A stretch of DNA of 64,000 nucleotides from Streptomyces sp. B1I3 (GTDB lineage: Bacteria > Actinomycetota > Actinomycetes > Streptomycetales > Streptomycetaceae): contig NZ_JAUSYD010000001.1 in assembly GCF_030816615.1 (NCBI RefSeq), forward strand, positions 2,046,001 to 2,110,000, in the 5' to 3' direction. Position numbers and translations under genes: made by a program. This document shows positions 8,805 through 18,534 of the stretch, piece by piece (the stretch's first letter is position 1; each line of letters opens with the position of its first letter). The notes beneath the pieces were generated by a model. That model was not told the DNA's origin. It saw nothing but the letters and a program-made list of their open reading frames with translations, and made no database searches.

Positions 8805-9278
8805 ATGTCTCGCACCCGAACGGAAGCCGCCTTGCCGCCCGACGCCCCCGCACCCGCGCCACCGCCCGCCTCCTGGCGCATCGCCCTACCGCACTCCTCG
8901 GCCGCCGTGCCGATCGCCCGCGCCCTCATCCGTACGGCGCTGGCGGACCTCAAGGCGGCCGCGGACAGCGACACCGCCGAGCTGCTCACGGCGGAGCTGG
9001 TCGCGAACGCCGTGGAGCACACCGACGGCTCGGGGCCCATCGAACTGGTGGTCGAGCTCATGGCGACCGGCTGCCAGGTGGAGGTCCACGACCACGACCC
9101 GGGTCCGCCCGGGGACCTGTCGGCGCTACGGCCGGGCAGCACCCCGGACCCGTGGCAGGAGCACGGCCGGGGGCTGCTCCTGATCCGCACCCTCAGCTCC
9201 GCCTGCGGTCACCGTGCCACGGAACACGGGAAGGCCGTCTGGTTCACTCTCCCGGCGACACCGGGTCCGCCGAGCTGA
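8805..9278 (+). CDS. ATP-binding anti-sigma-factor-type protein (HATPase)
   Basis: A 157-residue single-domain GHKL/HATPase protein of the RsbW-like type abundant in Streptomyces. Seen: N-box LLTAELVANAVEH (about 62-74), G1 box VEVHDHDPGPPG (about 92-103), and G2 EHGRGLLLIRTLSS (about 117-130). Such proteins bind ATP and act as anti-sigma kinases or regulators in partner switching. I chose the ATG at 8805; the open frame extends to 8538 but the upstream residues have no family character. No sigma factor or anti-anti-sigma gene lies next to it, so it is an orphan. It ends in a 35-base convergent overlap with the permease gene. Confidence 0.85.
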   Translation: MSRTRTEAALPPDAPAPAPPPASWRIALPHSSAAVPIARALIRTALADLKAAADSDTAELLTAELVANAVEHTDGSGPIELVVELMATGCQVEVHDHDPGPPGDLSALRPGSTPDPWQEHGRGLLLIRTLSSACGHRATEHGKAVWFTLPATPGPPS

Positions 9279-10713
9279 CCAGCCGGGAGCGGCTGCGCCC
9301 GTATCCGGCGTACAGCAGGGCGCCGGCCGCCAGGAAGACCAGGAACTGCAGCCACGTCGCCCAGCCCGTCCCGTACATCAGGTACAGGCAGAAACCGACG
9401 CCCAGGATCGGACTCACCGGGTAGAGCGGCACCCGGAAGGAACGCTTCAGCTCCGGGTTGCGGCGGCGCAGCGCGATCACGGCGATGTTCACCACCGCCA
9501 TCGTGGCGAGCGTGCCGATGGTCGTCAGGTTCACCACCGCGTCCAGGGACGAGAACGCGGCCGGGACCGCGAAGACGACGGCCACGATCCACGTGTTGGC
9601 GACGGGCGTGTGGGTGCGCGGCGAGACGCGCTCGAAGACCCGGGGCACCAGCCCGTCGCGGGACATCGACATGAGGATCCGGGTCTGTCCGTACATCACG
9701 GCGAGCACGACGGACGCGATGGCGACGACCGCGCCGAACGCGATGATGCCGCCGCCGACGGTCGAGCCGGTGACCTGGTCGACCACCAGCGAGAGCGCGG
9801 CCGGCTTGCCCCCCACGGCGTCCGCGCCCAGGGCGCCGATGGCCCCGAGGGCGACCGCGCAGTAGAGCAGGGTGACCAGACCGATGCAGATCATGATCGC
9901 GATCGGGATGTTCCGCCGGGGGTCCTTGACCTCCTCGCCCGCGGTGGTGATGGCGTCGAAGCCGATGTACGAGAAGAACGCCACCGAGGCACCGGCGGTG
10001 ACCCCGGACACGCCCTGGGGGGCGAACGGCGAGAGGTGCCCGTCCTCGAACGCGGTGAAGGCGATCGCGCAGAACGCGATGAGGATGCCGATCTTCAGGA
10101 CCGCCATCGCCGCAGTGGCGCCCGCGCTCTCCCTGATTCCGCGCACCAGCAGGGTGGCGGCCATCATGACCACGACGATCGCCGGCAGGTTGACGGCCCC
10201 GCCGTCGGCGGGGCCGGAGGAGAGTGCGGCCGGCAGGTGCACGCCGACGAGACTGTCCAGCAGTTCGTTGACGTACTGGCTCCAGCCCACCGCGACCGCC
10301 GAGACTGAGACGCCGTACTCCAGGAGCAGACACCAGCCGACGAGGAAGGCGACGCGCTCCCCGAGGGTGGCGTAGGCGAAGGAGTACGAACTGCCGGAGA
10401 CGGGGATGGCGCCGCCGAGCTCGGCGAAGGAGAAGGCCGTGAAGATGCAGGTGATCGCGGCGAGGACGAAGGAGACCACCACGGCGGGGCCCGCCTCGGC
10501 GACGCTGTCGGACAGGCCGACGAAGATGCCGGTGCCGACGATGGCGCCGACTCCGAAGCACACGAGCTGGAACAGGCCCATGGTGCGGCGCAGGCCGTGG
10601 CCCTCGAGATCGGCTCCGGACTCGGCGACCAGCACGGCGGGGCTCTTGATGCGCGCCCCTGTGCGGCGCGAGGGGCTCGCGGGGCTCTGCGGGGTGTGGG
10701 GGGCCGGGCTCAT
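9244..10713 (-). CDS. APC family amino acid permease
   Basis: A 489-residue integral membrane protein with about 12 hydrophobic helices. The first carries the APC unwound-helix signature GVGAIVGTGIFVGLS; later landmarks are SFAELGGAIPVSGSSYSFAYATLGE and FFSYIGFDAITTAGEEVKDP, typical of the cationic amino acid transporter (CAT) branch. It follows ornithine carbamoyltransferase and arginine deiminase genes on the same strand, so arginine import or arginine/ornithine exchange is a reasonable inference. The ATG at 10713 is preceded by AGGAAAGAG; a further 74 open codons upstream have no family character. About 200 bases of leader with competing hairpins separate it from the OTC gene. Confidence 0.88.
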   Translation of the reverse strand: MSPAPHTPQSPASPSRRTGARIKSPAVLVAESGADLEGHGLRRTMGLFQLVCFGVGAIVGTGIFVGLSDSVAEAGPAVVVSFVLAAITCIFTAFSFAELGGAIPVSGSSYSFAYATLGERVAFLVGWCLLLEYGVSVSAVAVGWSQYVNELLDSLVGVHLPAALSSGPADGGAVNLPAIVVVMMAATLLVRGIRESAGATAAMAVLKIGILIAFCAIAFTAFEDGHLSPFAPQGVSGVTAGASVAFFSYIGFDAITTAGEEVKDPRRNIPIAIMICIGLVTLLYCAVALGAIGALGADAVGGKPAALSLVVDQVTGSTVGGGIIAFGAVVAIASVVLAVMYGQTRILMSMSRDGLVPRVFERVSPRTHTPVANTWIVAVVFAVPAAFSSLDAVVNLTTIGTLATMAVVNIAVIALRRRNPELKRSFRVPLYPVSPILGVGFCLYLMYGTGWATWLQFLVFLAAGALLYAGYGRSRSRLVSSADPVSPGE

Positions 10714-10810
10714 GGGGGGACGTTCTCTTTCCTGGTGGAGCAAGGGGGAGGCGAGCGGGGACGCGCGGGAACGGGAGCCGTGGGGGCTCCGGCCCGTGCG
10801 CGGCCGGTCG

Positions 10811-10859
10811 GGGGTTCGGGCCCATGGAAATGGGGTTCGAGCGTGCGAGCCCGAACCCC
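10811..10859 (-). promoter_or_regulatory. competing hairpins in permease leader (attenuator-like) or terminator
   Basis: Read on the minus strand, GGGGTTCGGGC (10859-10849) can pair with GCTCGAACCCC (10842-10832; 10 of 11 pairs, 6-base loop) or perfectly with GCCCGAACCCC (10821-10811; 11 pairs, 27-base loop). The two pairings exclude each other. The structure lies after the OTC stop and 98 bases before the permease ATG. No U-tract follows. Confidence 0.5.
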
Positions 10860-10915
10860 ACCAAGTGGCACCATCGTAGCCACCACCTTGCATGTTCACC
10901 CAATTGGGTGCATCT

Positions 10916-11932
10916 TCATACGCTCGGCCCGTCACCGGCCAGCGTCGCCACGAGAACGGCCTTGATCGTGTGCATCCGGTTCTCCGCCTCGTCGAAGACG
11001 ACGGAGTACGCGGACTCGAAGACCTCGTCGGTGACCTCGAGCTCCGTCAGACCGTGGCGCGCATGGATCTCCCTGCCCACCTTCGTGCCGAGGTCGTGGT
11101 AGGCGGGGAGGCAGTGCATGAACTTCACGGCGGCGTTCCCGGTGGCGCGCAGGACGTCCATGGTCACGGAGTAGGGCGCGAGGACGGAGATGCGCTCGTC
11201 CCAGACCTCCTTCGGCTCCCCCATGGAGACCCAGACGTCGGTGGCGACGAAGTCGGCCCCCCGGACGCCTTCGGTGACGTCCTCGGTGAGGGTGATGCGC
11301 GCGCCGCTGGACCCCGCGAGCTCCCGGGCCAGATCCACGACGGCCTGCGCCGGCCAGTAGGAGGCGGGCGCGACGATCCGGACGTCCATGCCGAGCAGCG
11401 CGCCGGTGACCAGGTAGGAGTTGCCCATGTTGAAGCGGGCGTCGCCGAGGTAGGCGAAAGCGATCTCCTCCAACGGCTTCGCGCTGTGCTCGGTCATCGT
11501 CAGGACGTCGGCGAGCATCTGGGTGGGGTGCCAGTCGTCGGTCAGCCCGTTGAAGACGGGGACGCCGGCGTGCGCGGCCAGCTCCTCGACGGCTTGCTGG
11601 CTGTCACCCCGGTACTCGATGCCGTCGAACATCCGGCCGAGCACCCGGGCCGTGTCCTTCACCGACTCCTTGTGCCCCATCTGGGAGCCCGAAGGATCGA
11701 GGTACGTCGTGGAGGCGCCCTGGTCCGCGGCGGCCACCTCGAACGCGCAACGGGTACGGGTCGACGTCTTCTCGAAGATCAGCGCAATGTTCTTGCCACC
11801 CAGCCTCCGCACCTCCGTGCCGGCCTTCTTGGCGGCCTTGAGCTCGGCGGACAGGGAGATCAGACCGCGGAACTCCTCGGCCGTGAAATCCAGCTCCTTC
11901 AGGAAGTGGCGGCCTGCGAGGTCTATGGCCAT
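10916..11932 (-). CDS. argF/arcB: ornithine carbamoyltransferase
   Basis: A 338-residue enzyme, the normal length. It transfers the carbamoyl group between carbamoyl phosphate and ornithine/citrulline. Seen: carbamoyl-phosphate motif STRTR at 57-61, [11 protein letters not shown] with HPTQ at 135-138, and the ornithine-binding HCLPA at 273-277 containing the catalytic Cys. An AGGAG ribosome site precedes the ATG. The arginine deiminase gene directly upstream on the same strand and a permease downstream point to the catabolic direction (citrulline phosphorolysis to carbamoyl phosphate), so arcB is the more fitting name; no carbamate kinase gene is present in the window. Direct repeats at 12034-12059 may carry its promoter. 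Confidence 0.95.
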   Translation of the reverse strand: MAIDLAGRHFLKELDFTAEEFRGLISLSAELKAAKKAGTEVRRLGGKNIALIFEKTSTRTRCAFEVAAADQGASTTYLDPSGSQMGHKESVKDTARVLGRMFDGIEYRGDSQQAVEELAAHAGVPVFNGLTDDWHPTQMLADVLTMTEHSAKPLEEIAFAYLGDARFNMGNSYLVTGALLGMDVRIVAPASYWPAQAVVDLARELAGSSGARITLTEDVTEGVRGADFVATDVWVSMGEPKEVWDERISVLAPYSVTMDVLRATGNAAVKFMHCLPAYHDLGTKVGREIHARHGLTELEVTDEVFESAYSVVFDEAENRMHTIKAVLVATLAGDGPSV

Positions 11933-12033
11933 GGCGATGCTCCTGGGTCGGACTGCGGACGGGCGGCGGGCGTGCACGGACGCGGCTGCGCGCGAGCTCT
12001 GCTTGCGCGCGCTTGCACGCCGGACCGGAAGTC

Positions 12034-12059
12034 TATACGAAGCTCCGCATCGCTATACA
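12034..12059 (-). promoter_or_regulatory. GTATAG direct repeats upstream of OTC
   Basis: GTATAG occurs twice on the minus strand with a 20-base period (12059-12054 and 12039-12034), about 105-125 bases upstream of the OTC ATG in the 182-base gap after arcA. The repeats could be a promoter element or two half-sites of a regulator on one DNA face. No classical ARG box is evident. Confidence 0.35.
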
Positions 12060-12114
12060 GGCCCCGCAGCGTCGGGCTCTCCCGCGCCGCTCGCACCGGG
12101 GCACGGAACACTGC

Positions 12115-13347
12115 TCACACCGGGTCACGGACCACCGGGCAGCTCATGCACCGCGGGCCGCCCCGCCCCCGGCCCAGCTCGCTGCCGCGGATCTCGATGA
12201 CCTCGATGCCTTCCTTGCGCAGGTGTGTGTTGGTGGTGGCGTTGCGCTCGTAGGCGACGACGACACCGGGTTCCACGGCCAGCACGTTGCAGCCGTCGTC
12301 CCACTGCTCCCGCTCGGCCGCGTGGACGTCCTGGGTGGCGGTGAGCACCCGGATCGTGTCCAGGCCCAGCGCGGCGGCGATGGCCCGGTGCATGTGCTCG
12401 GGCGGGTGGTCGGTGACCTTCAGCTCGCGGGGGCCGCTGCCCGGCTCGATGGTGTACGAGCGGAGCATCCCGAGACCGGCGTACTTCGTGAACGTGTCCC
12501 CGTCGACCATCGTCATCACCGTGTCGAGGTGCATGAACGCGCGGCGCTTGGGCATGTCGAGCGCCACGATCGTCCGGGCCGATCCGGCGTCGAAGAGGCC
12601 CCTGGCCAGCATCTCCACGGCCTGCGGGGTGGTCCGTTCACTCATCCCGATCAGGACGGCGCCCCGGCCGAGCACGAGGACGTCACCGCCCTCGATGGTG
12701 GACGGGTAGTCGTCCTGCCCTTCCGACCAGTGGTGGAAGACGCCCGCCTCCGGGCCGGTGAACAGGGGATGGTGCCGGTAGATCGCCTCGAAGTGCACGG
12801 TCTCGCGCTGCCTGGCCGGCCATCGCATCGCGTTGATGGACACCCCGTCGTAGATCCACGCCGAGGTGTCACGGGTGAAGAGGTGGTTGGGCAGGGGGTT
12901 GAGCAGGAAGTCGTCCAGGTCCATGACGTGGAAGCGGACGGACGTCGGTTCGGAGTGCCGCTCCAGGAACTCCCGTTTCGTCATGCCGCCGACGAGAGCC
13001 TCGGTCAGCTCGGCGGTGGTCAGCTCCTCGAAGGCGGCACGCAGGTGTTCGGTGGCGAGCGGTCCGTACTCCTTCTCCTCGAAGACCCGGTCGAGGACGA
13101 GTCGCCGCGCCACCGGGATGTCGAGGGACTCCCGGAGCAGATCGCCGAAGAGATGGACCTCGACGCCCCGGTCGCGCAGCACGTCGGCGAAGCCGTCGTG
13201 TTCCTCCCTGGCACGACGCACCCACAGCACGTCGTCGAACAGGAGCGCGTCCTTGTTGCTCGGGGTGAGCCGCTTCAGTTCCAGATCGGGGCGGTGCAGG
13301 ATGACGCGGCGCAGCCGCCCGGCCTCGGAGTCGACATGGAATCCCAT
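12115..13347 (-). CDS. arcA: arginine deiminase
   Basis: A 410-residue enzyme, close to the 406-420 residues usual for the family. It hydrolyses arginine to citrulline and ammonia. Seen: [39 protein letters not shown], and the C-terminal [14 protein letters not shown], in which C400 aligns with the catalytic Cys406 of Pseudomonas arginine deiminase. The ATG at 13347 follows GAGG/AAGG; the open frame continues upstream only as noise. Together with OTC and the permease it makes three of the four usual arc functions; carbamate kinase is missing here. Streptomyces use this pathway for arginine use and acid or oxygen stress (family knowledge). Confidence 0.95.
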   Translation of the reverse strand: MGFHVDSEAGRLRRVILHRPDLELKRLTPSNKDALLFDDVLWVRRAREEHDGFADVLRDRGVEVHLFGDLLRESLDIPVARRLVLDRVFEEKEYGPLATEHLRAAFEELTTAELTEALVGGMTKREFLERHSEPTSVRFHVMDLDDFLLNPLPNHLFTRDTSAWIYDGVSINAMRWPARQRETVHFEAIYRHHPLFTGPEAGVFHHWSEGQDDYPSTIEGGDVLVLGRGAVLIGMSERTTPQAVEMLARGLFDAGSARTIVALDMPKRRAFMHLDTVMTMVDGDTFTKYAGLGMLRSYTIEPGSGPRELKVTDHPPEHMHRAIAAALGLDTIRVLTATQDVHAAEREQWDDGCNVLAVEPGVVVAYERNATTNTHLRKEGIEVIEIRGSELGRGRGGPRCMSCPVVRDPV

Positions 13348-13402
13348 GCCTTCATCCTCACCGCGCGGGGCGCCGTTCACCCCTTCGAACCGCCAACGGT
13401 CG

Positions 13403-15946
13403 TCAGAGCCGGGGGTCGACCGGCTCCGACTCCAGGGCGAGGACCGCGAAGACTGCCTCGTGGACCCGCCAGAGCGGCTCCCCCTCGGCCAGCCTGTCCA
13501 GGGCCTCGAGGCCGAGACCGTACTCGCGCAGGGCCAGCGACCTCTTGTGGCCGAGGAACCGCGAACGCAGGCGCTCAAGGTTCTCCGGCCGCGTGTACTC
13601 GGGACCGTAGATGATCCGCAGGTACTCCCGGCCGCGCACCTTGATGCCCGGCTGGACGAGCCCGCCCTTGGCGTCCCGTACGAGGGCGCCGAGCGGTTTG
13701 ACGACCATGCCCTCCCCACCACGTCCGGTCATCTCCAGCCACCAGTCGATGCCGGAGCGCACGGAGGCGTCGTCACCGGTGTCCACGACGAGACGGCGGG
13801 TGACCTGGAGCAGCCCGGTCGGGTCGTGCTCGACGAGCCGGTCCAGCCAGGCCAGCTGCTCGTCGTGCGGCACGGAGGCCAGCGAGCGGCCCCGCACGGC
13901 GAGGATCTGGAACGGTGCGAGCCGTACCCCGTCGAGCCCTTCGGTGCTCCAGCAGTAGCGCCGGTACGCCTCGGTGAACGCCTCGGCGTCCGCGGCCCGC
14001 TCGCGCTGCCGGCCGGCGAGGGCGGTGACGTCCACCCCGCGGGCAGCCGCCGCCGCGAGGGCCTCACCGGCCACGGGGAGCGCTGCCCCGGATGCCGCGC
14101 CCACGGCCGCGTACTGCGAGCGCAGGAGACCGGCGGCCTTGAGGGACCAGGGCATCAGCTCCGCGTCCAGCAACACCCAGTCGGTGTCCCACTCCTCCCA
14201 GAGACCGGCGGCGGTGACGGCGGTCCGCAGCCTGCCGAGGACGACTTCGGTGAGCGCCGCGTCGTCCAGGAACGGCCGCCCGGTGCGCGTGTACAAGGCG
14301 CCGGTGGGGCCGTCTGTGCCGAATCGCTCCCGGGCCGTCGCGGCGTCGCGGCAGACCAGGGCCACCGCCCGCGAACCCATGTGCTTCTCCTCGCAGACGA
14401 CCCTGCCGACACCGTCCGCGCGGTACTGCGCGAAGGCTTCGGCCGGGTGCTCCAGGAAGCCCGCCTCCTGGGAGGTGGCGGTCGGAGCCATGGTCGGCGG
14501 GAGGTAGGCGAGCAGCCTCGGGTCGACTGCGAACCGGCTCATCACTTCGAGCGCCGCCGCGGCGTTCTCCTCGCGCACCGCGACACGGCCCATGTGACGG
14601 GTCTCCACGACGCGGCGGCCCTGCACGTCGGCGAGGTCGAGCGGGCGGCCCTCCCGGCCCCCGGGCGCCTCGGTGACCAGCGGCCTCACCGGTTCGTACC
14701 AGACCTGCTCGGCGGGCACGTCGACGATCTCGCGTTCCGGCCAGCGCAGGGCGGTCATCCTCCCGCCGAACACCGCTCCGGTGTCCAGGCAGAGGGTGTT
14801 GTTGATCCACGAGGTGACGGGCACGGGGGTGTGGCCGTAGACCACGGCCGCACGGCCGCGGTAGTCCTCCGCCCACGGATAGCGCACCGGCAGCCCGAAC
14901 TCGTCGGTCTCGCCCGTCGTGTCCCCGTACAGCGCGTGCGAACGCACCCGCCCGGAGGTGCGGCCGTGGTACTTCTCGGGCAGCCCGGCGTGACAGACGA
15001 CCAGCTTGCCCTCGTCCAGGACGTAATGGCTGACCAGCCCGTCGATGAACTCCGCGACCTGACCGCGGAACTCCGGGTCCTTGGCGTCCTCCCGCTCCAG
15101 CTGCTCGACGGTCTCGGCGAGACCGTGCGTGTGCTGGACCTTGCGGCCCTTGAGGTAACGGCCGAGCTTGTTCTCGTGGTTGCCCGGGACGCACAGGGCG
15201 TTGCCGGCCGCCACCATGGACATGACGCGGCGGAGCACACCGGGGCTGTCGGGTCCGCGGTCGACGAGGTCGCCGACGAAGACGGCGGTGCGCCCCTCGG
15301 GGTGGACGCCGTCGGAGTAGCCCAGCTTCCCCAGCAGCGACTCCAGTTCGGAACTGCAGCCGTGGATGTCGCCGATGATGTCGAAGGGGCCTGTGAGATG
15401 GCGGAGGTCGTTGTAGCGGCGCTCCAGGACGATCTCGGCGGAGGCGGCCTCCTCCTCGGTGTGCAGGATGTGCACCTTGCGGAAGCCCTCGCGCTCCAGG
15501 CCGCGGAGCGATCGCTGCAGCTCGCGCCGGTGGCGCTGGACGACATGGCGGGGCATGCCGGCGCGGTCGGCACGGGTGCTGTTGCGCGCGCGGCAGACCT
15601 CCTCCGGCAGGTCCAGCACGATGGCGATGGGCAGCACGTCGTACTGCCTGGCCAGCTGCACGAGCTGCCTGCGGCTCTCGGACTGCACGTTGGTGGCGTC
15701 GACGACGGTGAGCCGTCCGGCGGCCAGGCGCTTGCCGGCGATGTAGTGCAGGACGTCGAAGGCGTCACGGCTGGCGCCCTGGTCGTTCTCGTCGTCCGCG
15801 ACGAGGCCGCGGCAGAAGTCCGAGGAGACGATCTCCGTGGGCCTGAAATTCCTGCGCGCGAAGGTGGACTTGCCCGAGCCGCTGGCGCCGATGAGCACGA
15901 CGAGGGACAGGTCGGTCACCGGCAGCGTGCGAGAGGTACCGGTCAT
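13403..15946 (-). CDS. polynucleotide kinase-phosphatase Pnkp
   Basis: An 847-residue three-domain RNA-repair enzyme. Residues 1-165 are a 5'-OH polynucleotide kinase with P-loop GASGSGKST and lid arginines; about 185-440 a metallophosphoesterase with [20 protein letters not shown] and GNHENK, acting as 2',3'-phosphatase; about 480-847 a ligase-like adenylyltransferase with nucleotidyl Lys in [10 protein letters not shown]. Its ATG overlaps the stop of hen1 (ATGA). In the bacterial Hen1-Pnkp system the two proteins repair tRNAs or other RNAs cut by ribotoxins and protect the joint by 2'-O-methylation. Domain order and length match the known family; nothing is truncated. Confidence 0.95.
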   Translation of the reverse strand: MTGTSRTLPVTDLSLVVLIGASGSGKSTFARRNFRPTEIVSSDFCRGLVADDENDQGASRDAFDVLHYIAGKRLAAGRLTVVDATNVQSESRRQLVQLARQYDVLPIAIVLDLPEEVCRARNSTRADRAGMPRHVVQRHRRELQRSLRGLEREGFRKVHILHTEEEAASAEIVLERRYNDLRHLTGPFDIIGDIHGCSSELESLLGKLGYSDGVHPEGRTAVFVGDLVDRGPDSPGVLRRVMSMVAAGNALCVPGNHENKLGRYLKGRKVQHTHGLAETVEQLEREDAKDPEFRGQVAEFIDGLVSHYVLDEGKLVVCHAGLPEKYHGRTSGRVRSHALYGDTTGETDEFGLPVRYPWAEDYRGRAAVVYGHTPVPVTSWINNTLCLDTGAVFGGRMTALRWPEREIVDVPAEQVWYEPVRPLVTEAPGGREGRPLDLADVQGRRVVETRHMGRVAVREENAAAALEVMSRFAVDPRLLAYLPPTMAPTATSQEAGFLEHPAEAFAQYRADGVGRVVCEEKHMGSRAVALVCRDAATARERFGTDGPTGALYTRTGRPFLDDAALTEVVLGRLRTAVTAAGLWEEWDTDWVLLDAELMPWSLKAAGLLRSQYAAVGAASGAALPVAGEALAAAAARGVDVTALAGRQRERAADAEAFTEAYRRYCWSTEGLDGVRLAPFQILAVRGRSLASVPHDEQLAWLDRLVEHDPTGLLQVTRRLVVDTGDDASVRSGIDWWLEMTGRGGEGMVVKPLGALVRDAKGGLVQPGIKVRGREYLRIIYGPEYTRPENLERLRSRFLGHKRSLALREYGLGLEALDRLAEGEPLWRVHEAVFAVLALESEPVDPRL

Positions 15947-17442
15947 GCGGCCTTCGCCTCCTTCTTCCTCGTCGTCGGCGCCGGTGCCGGTGCCGACGCC
16001 GGCGTGCTCATCGTGAACACGGCCATCTGTGTGGGCGGCCCCACCTCCGGGTCGTCCGGCCCCACGGGGAGGAACGTCACCGTGTAGCCGTGGCGTCCGG
16101 CCACCTGCTCCGCCCAGTCACGGAACTCCTGCCGGGTCCACTCGAAACGGTGGTCACCGTGGCGCACGTGTCCGGCCGGGAGCGTCTCCCAGCGGACGTT
16201 GTACTCGACGTTCGGGGTCGTCACGAGCACGGTCCGCGGTCGCGCCGACCCGAACACGGCGAACTCCAGCGCAGGCAGCCGTTCCAGGTCCAGGTGCTCG
16301 ATCACCTCACTGAGCACGGCCGCGTCGTACCCCTTCAGTTGTTTGTCGGTGTAGGTCAGCGCACCCTGACGAAGGGCGACCCGGGCGGCCTGCCGCTCGC
16401 CCATCCGGTCCACCTTGAGTCGGCGCGAGGCGATGGCCAGCGCCCGCATCGACACGTCCACCCCCACGATCTCCGTGAAACGCACGTCCCTGAGCAGTGC
16501 CTGGACCAACTGGCCCTGCCCGCAGCCGAGGTCGAGCACACGGGCCGCCCCGGCGGCGCGGAGTGCCGTCAGGATCGCCTCGCGGCGCTGCTCGGCGAGC
16601 GGCACCGGCTTCTCCTCCGTGTCGGTGGTCTCGTCCACCGCGTTGTCGACGCTCTCCACCTCCAGGTCGTCCGACTCCGCCAGCCGCACCAGTTCGAGCC
16701 GCTCCGTCGCCTGCCGGGTCAGCCCCCAGCGGCGGGAGAGATAGCGGCTGGTGATGAGCTTCTGCTCCGGGTGGTCGACCAGCCAGCCGTCCCCGGCCCG
16801 GAGCAGCTTGTCCACCTCGTCGGGCGCGACCCAGTAGTGCTTGGCGTCGTCGAGGACCGGCAGCAGCACGTACAGCTGGCGCAGCGCGTCGGCCAGCCGC
16901 ACCTCGCCCTCCAGCACCAGCCGTACGTAGCGCGAGTCACCCCACTGGGGAAACTGCTCGTCCAGGGGTACGGGCACGGCGTCGACCCGTGTCCAGCCCA
17001 GCGGCCCGAAAAGCTTGTGCACCAGCTCGGCACCACCTCGCGCCGGCAGCGCGGGCACCTCGACGCGCAGTGGCAAGGACTCCTCGGCCCTCTCGGGCAT
17101 GGCCCGGCACACACCGTTGAGCGCGGACTTGAAGACCGCCGCCATCGCGACCGAGAGCAGCGAGGACGCCGCGTAGGGCCGGTCGTTGACGTATTGCGCG
17201 AGGGCCGCGTCGGGGGCGCCGCCCCTGCCCTTGCCCTTGCCGCGCCGCACCAGCGCCACCGGATCCACCTCCAACAGCAGCGCGGCCGTGCACCGCTCCG
17301 CTGACGCCTCGGGGTAGAAGACGTGCGCGGTGCCGTGCGAGGTGGAGAACGCCTGCGCCTTCCCGGGGTGCTTGTGCAGCAGGAATCCGAGATCGGTGGC
17401 GGGACGCTCAGGGTTGCCGGTCGTACCGATAGTCAAGAACAC
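15943..17442 (-). CDS. hen1: 3'-terminal RNA ribose 2'-O-methyltransferase Hen1
   Basis: A 499-residue protein with a GTG start. The N-terminal half is the Hen1 N-domain that helps activate the Pnkp ligase; the C-terminal half is the methyltransferase with SAM motif VLDLGCGQGQLVQALL and the metal-binding SEVIEHLDLERLPALEF (E-x-x-E-H type), then TPNVEYN. It adds a 2'-O-methyl group to the 3' terminal nucleotide of cleaved RNA before ligation. The C-terminal tail is Ala/Pro/Lys-rich and probably flexible. Ribosome site is weak, as for many Streptomyces GTG starts. It is co-translated with pnkp. Confidence 0.93.
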   Translation of the reverse strand: MFLTIGTTGNPERPATDLGFLLHKHPGKAQAFSTSHGTAHVFYPEASAERCTAALLLEVDPVALVRRGKGKGRGGAPDAALAQYVNDRPYAASSLLSVAMAAVFKSALNGVCRAMPERAEESLPLRVEVPALPARGGAELVHKLFGPLGWTRVDAVPVPLDEQFPQWGDSRYVRLVLEGEVRLADALRQLYVLLPVLDDAKHYWVAPDEVDKLLRAGDGWLVDHPEQKLITSRYLSRRWGLTRQATERLELVRLAESDDLEVESVDNAVDETTDTEEKPVPLAEQRREAILTALRAAGAARVLDLGCGQGQLVQALLRDVRFTEIVGVDVSMRALAIASRRLKVDRMGERQAARVALRQGALTYTDKQLKGYDAAVLSEVIEHLDLERLPALEFAVFGSARPRTVLVTTPNVEYNVRWETLPAGHVRHGDHRFEWTRQEFRDWAEQVAGRHGYTVTFLPVGPDDPEVGPPTQMAVFTMSTPASAPAPAPTTRKKEAKAA

Positions 17443-17487
17443 ACGTCCGAGTATGGTCCCGTCTCCCCGCCCCCTACCAGGCAATTT

Positions 17488-18432
17488 TCACGGTCGCGCT
17501 CCTTTCAGCAGGGCGGCCAGCTCGGTGATCGCAGAGGGGCCGACCCGGCAGCAGCCCCCGACCAGCCGGGCTCCGGCCCGCTGCCACTCCCGCACCCGCT
17601 CAGGCCGGAAAGTGCTCCCGCCCGTCCACTCCCGGCGGGTGGCATCCCACGCCTCGCCGCTGTTCGGGTAGACGACGACGGGCTTGCCGGCCGCCGCGGC
17701 CGTCTCCACCGCACCGTCCGCGTCCGCGGGAACGCAGCAGTTGACTCCGACGGCCACCACCTGGTCGTTTCCCGCCACGAGTCCGAACGCCTCATCGAGC
17801 GGCTGCCCCGCCCGGGTCCGGTCCCCCGCGATGCTGTACGAGAGCCAGACGGGCACCGGAAGGTCCCGGACCGCCCTCAGCAGCGCCTCCGCCTCGTCCG
17901 TGTCCGGCACCGTCTCCAGGGCCAGCACATCAGCGCCCGACGCGGCCAGCGCCTCGGCCCTGGGGCGGTGGAAGCGTTCCAGCTCGCGGACGCTCAGCCC
18001 GTAGCGGCCCCGGTACTCGCTGCCGTCCGCGAGCATCGCCCCGTACGGGCCGACCGAAGCGGCCACCCAGACGTCCCGGCCGGTCAGGGCCCCCGCCCGG
18101 CGGGCCGATTCCACACTCCGGGCCAACAGCTCCACCACCCCGGCCCGCCCGACACCGCGCCGCCCGAAACCTTCGAACGTCGCCTGGTAGCTGGCGGTGA
18201 CGAGCACCTGCGCACCCGCCCTCGCATAGGCCGCGTGGGCGGCCTCGATCTGCTCCGGCGCGTCGGCCAGCAGCCGGGCCGACCACAGCTCGCCGGACAG
18301 ATCGCACCCCTGCGCCCGGAGTTGGTTGGAGAGACCGCCGTCCAGCAGAACGGTGCCCTCGGCGAGCGCGTCACCGAGCGTACGGGCGGGCCGGACCTGC
18401 GGGGTTCGGTCGGGCGGCACGGCTGCTCCCAT
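17488..18432 (-). CDS. mmuM: homocysteine S-methyltransferase
   Basis: A 314-residue enzyme of normal length. It transfers a methyl group, usually from S-methylmethionine, to homocysteine to give methionine. Seen: LLDGGLSNQL near the N terminus, ALETVPDTDEAEALL in the middle, and the three zinc ligands: the Cys of GVNCC and the paired Cys of LVGGCCRVGP near the C terminus. A GAGGAG ribosome site precedes the ATG at 18432. It lies 45 bases upstream of hen1 on the same strand, so read-through into hen1-pnkp is possible, but a functional link is not obvious. Confidence 0.92.
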   Translation of the reverse strand: MGAAVPPDRTPQVRPARTLGDALAEGTVLLDGGLSNQLRAQGCDLSGELWSARLLADAPEQIEAAHAAYARAGAQVLVTASYQATFEGFGRRGVGRAGVVELLARSVESARRAGALTGRDVWVAASVGPYGAMLADGSEYRGRYGLSVRELERFHRPRAEALAASGADVLALETVPDTDEAEALLRAVRDLPVPVWLSYSIAGDRTRAGQPLDEAFGLVAGNDQVVAVGVNCCVPADADGAVETAAAAGKPVVVYPNSGEAWDATRREWTGGSTFRPERVREWQRAGARLVGGCCRVGPSAITELAALLKGARP

Positions 18433-18479
18433 GAATCGGCTGCTCCTCGAAATCAGCTGCTTCCGCCGGCTGCTCACTA

Positions 18480-18523
18480 CCGGCAGGGAGCAGCCGGCTG
18501 ACTGCGCACCGTCTCCCTGCCGG
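18480..18523 (-). terminator. hairpin between LLM oxidoreductase and mmuM
   Basis: Perfect 11-base arms CCGGCAGGGAG (18480-18490) and CTCCCTGCCGG (18513-18523) enclose 22 bases, in the short gap between two same-strand genes. Probable terminator of the upstream gene; no T-tract. Confidence 0.5.
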
Positions 18524-18534
18524 CTCCTGGGCGG

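Noticed and set aside
10832-10859. tRNA gene suggested by GGTTCGA
   Set aside because: T-loop-like string only; no anticodon arm or acceptor stem can be drawn.
12866-16087. Open frame of more than 1000 codons antisense to arcA, pnkp and hen1
   Set aside because: Runs opposite to three genes with full motif sets; composition is that of a third-position GC artefact.
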